8,167 bases of DNA from NCBI GenBank assembly GCA_023434465.1, contig JAEYSQ010000125.1, positions 1 to 8,167 of the forward strand. The letters are read 5' to 3'. The translations under genes and the position numbers were made by a program. The notes beneath the pieces are model-generated. The model saw only the letters and a program-made list of their open reading frames with translations, did no database searches and was not told the origin of the DNA. Position 1 is the first letter of the stretch. Each line of letters begins with the position of its first letter. This document shows, piece after piece, positions 5,747 to 8,167 of the stretch. This DNA is from Actinomycetes bacterium. Lineage in GTDB: Bacteria; Actinomycetota; Thermoleophilia; Solirubrobacterales; 70-9.

Positions 5747-6772
5747 ATGACCACAACTGAGGGTTTGAAAGGGACGGTCCTGGTCACCGGGGGTTCCGGC
5801 TTCCTCGGCGGACGGGCGATCATCGACCTGCTCAAGGAGGGTTACGCGGTCCGGACCACCGTCCGCGACGCGGCGAAGGGCCCCCGAATAATCGAGAACA
5901 TCTCCGGTGAGCTGGGGAGACCGGCCGGAATCGAGTTCTTCGAGGCCGACCTCGCCTCCGACGAAGGATGGGCCGAAGCGGTGGCGGGTTGCCGCTACGT
6001 GCTCCACATCGCGTCACCGTTTCCGCCGGCCAGGCCGAAGGATCCTCAGGAGCTGATTCGGCCCGCGGTCGACGGGGCGACCCGGGTGATCAGCGCAGCT
6101 CTCGACGCGGGGGTCGAAAGGATCGTGATGACTTCCTCGGTCGCTGCTATCCGCGGTAGCGGCACCCCGAGGCAGGGGGCGTATACGGAAGACGACTGGA
6201 CGAACGTTGAAACCGTCGCTGCCTACGCCCAGTCGAAGACGCTGGCCGAAGAGGCAGCCTGGGCCCTGGTCGACAAGCGTGGTGAACGGGAGAAACTGGC
6301 GGTGATCAATCCCAGCGCGATCCTCGGACCGGTCATGCCCGACGACGATTCGTTCTCACTCGAAGGAATCCAGCGCCTGCTCGACGGAATGCCCGCGGTG
6401 CCGAAGATCGGGTTCAGCTGGGTCGATGTGCGGGATGTATCAGCCGCCCACATCGCGGCGATGGAAAAGCCGGAGGCCGGCGGTCAGCGCTTCATCGCTT
6501 CCGGGCCGTTTCTCTGGCTCCTCGAGGTCTCCCAGATCCTGCGCGAGAAGCTGCCGGAACTGGCGAAGAAGGCGCCGACTCGAACCGCGCCGAAGTTCAT
6601 GGTCCGCATCATGGCCCTCTTCGACCCGGGCGCCCGGGCACTCGTTCAGGACATCGGCTGGCGTTCCGACTTTCACACGACAAGAGCCGAAACCGTTCTC
6701 GGCGTCAAGGCCCGTCCGGTCGAGGAAACGATCCTCGACTGCGCCGAGTCGCTCGCCCTCCGGGCCAAGTAG
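5747..6772 (+). CDS. Extended SDR NAD(P)-dependent reductase, dihydroflavonol-4-reductase-like
   Basis: This encodes a 341-residue soluble oxidoreductase of the extended short-chain dehydrogenase/reductase superfamily. The cofactor loop is Thr14-Gly-Gly-Ser-Gly-Phe-Leu-Gly21. Arg residues in Thr-Thr-Val-Arg after the second strand suggest NADPH use. The catalytic set is visible as Ser130/Ser131 (Thr-Ser-Ser-Val) and Tyr160-Ala-Gln-Ser-Lys164. An Asn-Pro-Ser-Ala-Ile-Leu-Gly-Pro block and Val-Asp-Val-Arg-Asp-Val also match the dihydroflavonol reductase / cinnamoyl-CoA reductase / aldehyde reductase subgroup. In bacteria that subgroup reduces assorted aldehydes and ketones, so the true substrate cannot be given. 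The length is normal for the family. The gene is divergent from the cyclase-family hydrolase, with only 23 bp between the ATGs, and its stop lies 11 bp from the end of the convergent M23 gene, with no clear terminator between. Confidence 0.85.
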   Translation: MTTTEGLKGTVLVTGGSGFLGGRAIIDLLKEGYAVRTTVRDAAKGPRIIENISGELGRPAGIEFFEADLASDEGWAEAVAGCRYVLHIASPFPPARPKDPQELIRPAVDGATRVISAALDAGVERIVMTSSVAAIRGSGTPRQGAYTEDDWTNVETVAAYAQSKTLAEEAAWALVDKRGEREKLAVINPSAILGPVMPDDDSFSLEGIQRLLDGMPAVPKIGFSWVDVRDVSAAHIAAMEKPEAGGQRFIASGPFLWLLEVSQILREKLPELAKKAPTRTAPKFMVRIMALFDPGARALVQDIGWRSDFHTTRAETVLGVKARPVEETILDCAESLALRAK

Positions 6773-6783
6773 CGAGAGGCCAG

Positions 6784-7575
6784 CTACCAGGGCCAGCGGC
6801 CGAGGAGTGGTTCGGGGTCGAGGAGCCTGCCGCGGTTCCGCACCTCGAAATGGAGGTGGCACGGGGTGCTGGCGGCATTGCCGGTCTGACCGACCGATCC
6901 GAGGCGCCGGCCGGCTCGGACCTTTTGGCCCTTGCGGACCGGAGCCGGCGACCTGAGGTGTGAGTACTTGTAGGTGCGCCTCTCCCCTTCGCCCTTCAGC
7001 ACCACGAAATTGCCGTAGAGCGCGGGGTCGAAGGCTTTCTTGATGATTTTGCCGGCGCGGACCGCGATCAGGGGTGTTCCGCAGGCGGCGGTGATGTCGA
7101 AGCCCTCGTGGGTGCGGCCGTCGACCCGAGGCGCGCCGAACCTGCCGATGTGGCCGCGGGTTCCGTGGGGGCCGTCCACGGGAAAGCGGTGCCCGTGGAT
7201 CCTGATTCTGCCGAGGCTGGAGAACGGCCCGCCGATCCGGCCGAGCAGCACCCGGTACTTGCCCTCCGGGGCAAGGCGACCGGCCTGGGTCCGGCCGTCC
7301 CAGGCGAGGTGATGCCAGCGGCCCCGTTTGAGCCGGGGGGTCACGATTCGGCGGATCGTCTTGCCGGTTCCCAGGCGATTGACCCGAATCGCCAGCCGCA
7401 CCGACCTCGGTGCGTCGTAGCGGAAATGGACCCGGATCGGATCGACCGACGAGGGGACCGCATCATCCGGCGTCACCCCGTACTTGCCGATCAGTGAGAA
7501 GACGGCCTGGTTGCCGGGCAGGCCCGGAGGCGGTCCGGCCTGGAGCGGTGCTGCAAAAAGCAGAGCCGCCGCCAC
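6784..7575 (-). CDS. Exported M23 (LytM/lysostaphin-type) metallopeptidase with FlgD-like Ig domain
   Basis: This is a predicted cell-wall peptidase acting outside the membrane on peptidoglycan cross-bridges, 263 residues from the GTG at 7575. An N-terminal hydrophobic stretch ending Leu-Gln-Ala13 is followed by a mature start rich in Gly and Pro. A FlgD-type immunoglobulin-like domain lies at about 46-112, marked by Trp92-Asp-Gly-Arg-Thr and Pro-Glu-Gly-Lys-Tyr. The M23 domain follows at about 150-256. His156 and Asp160 (His-Glu-Gly-Phe-Asp-Ile), His206 (Tyr-Ser-His-Leu) and His240-Leu-His242 give the complete zinc and catalytic set, so the enzyme should be active. Cys165 and Cys239 could form a disulfide. 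The start is uncertain: the GTG leaves a signal peptide with no basic N-terminus, while the in-frame codons upstream encode Gly-Lys-Arg-Phe and more hydrophobic residues with only ATC as possible starts (7605 or 7620). It lies just downstream of clpP on the same strand, probably co-transcribed. Confidence 0.82.
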   Translation of the reverse strand: MAAALLFAAPLQAGPPPGLPGNQAVFSLIGKYGVTPDDAVPSSVDPIRVHFRYDAPRSVRLAIRVNRLGTGKTIRRIVTPRLKRGRWHHLAWDGRTQAGRLAPEGKYRVLLGRIGGPFSSLGRIRIHGHRFPVDGPHGTRGHIGRFGAPRVDGRTHEGFDITAACGTPLIAVRAGKIIKKAFDPALYGNFVVLKGEGERRTYKYSHLRSPAPVRKGQKVRAGRRLGSVGQTGNAASTPCHLHFEVRNRGRLLDPEPLLGRWPW

Positions 7576-7612
7576 AAGGGCGACGGCTCCGGAAAAACTG
7601 GTGATGAACCTC

Positions 7613-8167
7613 TTACCGATGCTCGATGACCCGGTCGATCAGACCGTACTCGGTGGCCTCTTCAGCGCTCATGAAGTAGTCGCGCTCGGTGTCGTGCGTG
7701 ATCTTCTCGAGGTCCTGGCCGGTGTGCTTGGCGAGGATCTTGTCGAGCCGACTGCGCGTGTCGATGATCTCGTTCGCGTGGATCTCGATGTCGGTCGCCT
7801 GGCCCTGGAAGCCGGAGGAAACCTGATGGATCAGGATCTTCGAGTTCGGCAGCGACATCCGCTTGCCGGCCGCACCACCGGCCAGCAGCAGGGCACCCAT
7901 GCTCATCGCGATGCCGACGCAGATGGTCTGGACATCGGGCTTGATGAACTGCATCGTGTCGTAGATCGCCAGACCGGCGTAAACGGAGCCACCGGGCGAG
8001 TTGATGTAGAGGCTGATGTCCTTCTCGGGGTCCTCCGCATCGAGGTGAAGCAGCTGGGCCACCACCAGGTTGGCGATGTCCTCGTTCACACCGGTGCCGA
8101 GGAAGATGATGCGCTCGTTGAGGAGCCGGGAATAGATGTCGAACGAACGCTCTCCGCGAGAGGTCTG
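7613..8167 (-). CDS. clpP: ATP-dependent Clp protease proteolytic subunit ClpP (5' end cut by window)
   Basis: This is the serine protease subunit of the Clp complex. It assembles into a tetradecameric chamber that degrades proteins unfolded by ClpX or ClpC. The visible 184 residues begin at Gln-Thr-Ser-Arg-Gly-Glu-Arg, which matches the usual mature N-terminus, so only the first residues are missing beyond 8167. Catalytic Ser (codon 7901-7903, in Ala-Met-Ser-Met-Gly-Ala), His (7826-7828, in Ile-His-Gln) and Asp (7679-7681, in Glu-Arg-Asp-Tyr-Phe) are all present. So are the handle helix and the Ile-Asn-Ser-Pro-Gly-Gly oxyanion-hole loop. An internal GTG at 8089 is not the start, because conserved ClpP sequence continues upstream in frame to the window edge. 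The TAA at 7613 lies 37 bp before the annotated GTG of the M23 gene, or overlaps it if an upstream ATC start is used. No clpX follows directly, although clpP-clpX is a common order. Confidence 0.97.
   Translation of the reverse strand, partial: QTSRGERSFDIYSRLLNERIIFLGTGVNEDIANLVVAQLLHLDAEDPEKDISLYINSPGGSVYAGLAIYDTMQFIKPDVQTICVGIAMSMGALLLAGGAAGKRMSLPNSKILIHQVSSGFQGQATDIEIHANEIIDTRSRLDKILAKHTGQDLEKITHDTERDYFMSAEEATEYGLIDRVIEHR

Noticed and set aside
5106..5750. A 214-codon plus-strand open frame opposite the cyclase-family hydrolase
   Set aside because: It is an antisense shadow. The minus strand carries the intact metal-binding motif and normal family length.
5724..5756. GTG start at 5756 for the cyclase-family gene
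   Set aside because: It would overlap the SDR coding sequence by ten bases and adds residues outside the conserved family start.
8087..8089. GTG at 8089 as the clpP start
   Set aside because: Conserved ClpP sequence (Arg-Ser-Phe-Asp-Ile-Tyr-Ser-Arg-Leu-Leu) continues in frame upstream to the window edge, so this is an internal valine codon.

Overview
The window is gene-dense, high-GC bacterial DNA with seven genes and no stretch over 300 bases without one. GC-rich codon use, a DUF2252 protein, an actinobacterial-looking ClpP and apparent leaderless -10/ATG arrangements all suggest an actinobacterium. A Thermoleophilia/Solirubrobacterales-type soil lineage is my guess. No rRNA, tRNA, CRISPR array, transposase, integrase or phage gene is visible, so this looks like ordinary chromosome.

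Layout. Bases 1-94 hold a strong bidirectional terminator hairpin and a second hairpin abutting the first stop codon. A six-helix membrane protein runs leftward (95-841). It is divergent, across a 137-bp regulatory gap, from a rightward three-gene operon with overlapping stop/start codons. That operon encodes a DUF2252 protein with kinase-like motifs (979-2400), a saccharopine-dehydrogenase-like NAD(P) oxidoreductase (2400-3494) and a secreted adenosine-deaminase-family enzyme (3491-4900). An inverted repeat lies between this operon and the leftward metal-dependent cyclase-family hydrolase (4962-5723). The hydrolase is divergent from a rightward extended SDR reductase (5747-6772), with only 23 bp between their ATGs. 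The SDR gene converges on a leftward gene for an exported M23 metallopeptidase with a FlgD-like Ig domain (6784-7575). That gene directly follows the 5'-truncated clpP gene (7613-8167) on the same strand.

How they work together. The overlapping junctions of the 979-4900 genes imply co-transcription and translational coupling. The deaminase would act outside the cell on purine nucleosides, but its link to the other two proteins is not evident from known pathways. The hydrolase/SDR pair shares a tiny divergent promoter and may serve one small catabolic step. ClpP and the M23 peptidase are probably read on one transcript.

Points most worth a second look: the apparently permuted order of kinase-like motifs in the DUF2252 protein; back-to-back leaderless promoters sharing bases between the hydrolase and SDR genes; and an M23 signal peptide whose charged N-terminus lies upstream of the only ordinary start codon. 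I see no clear case for an entirely new multi-gene system.
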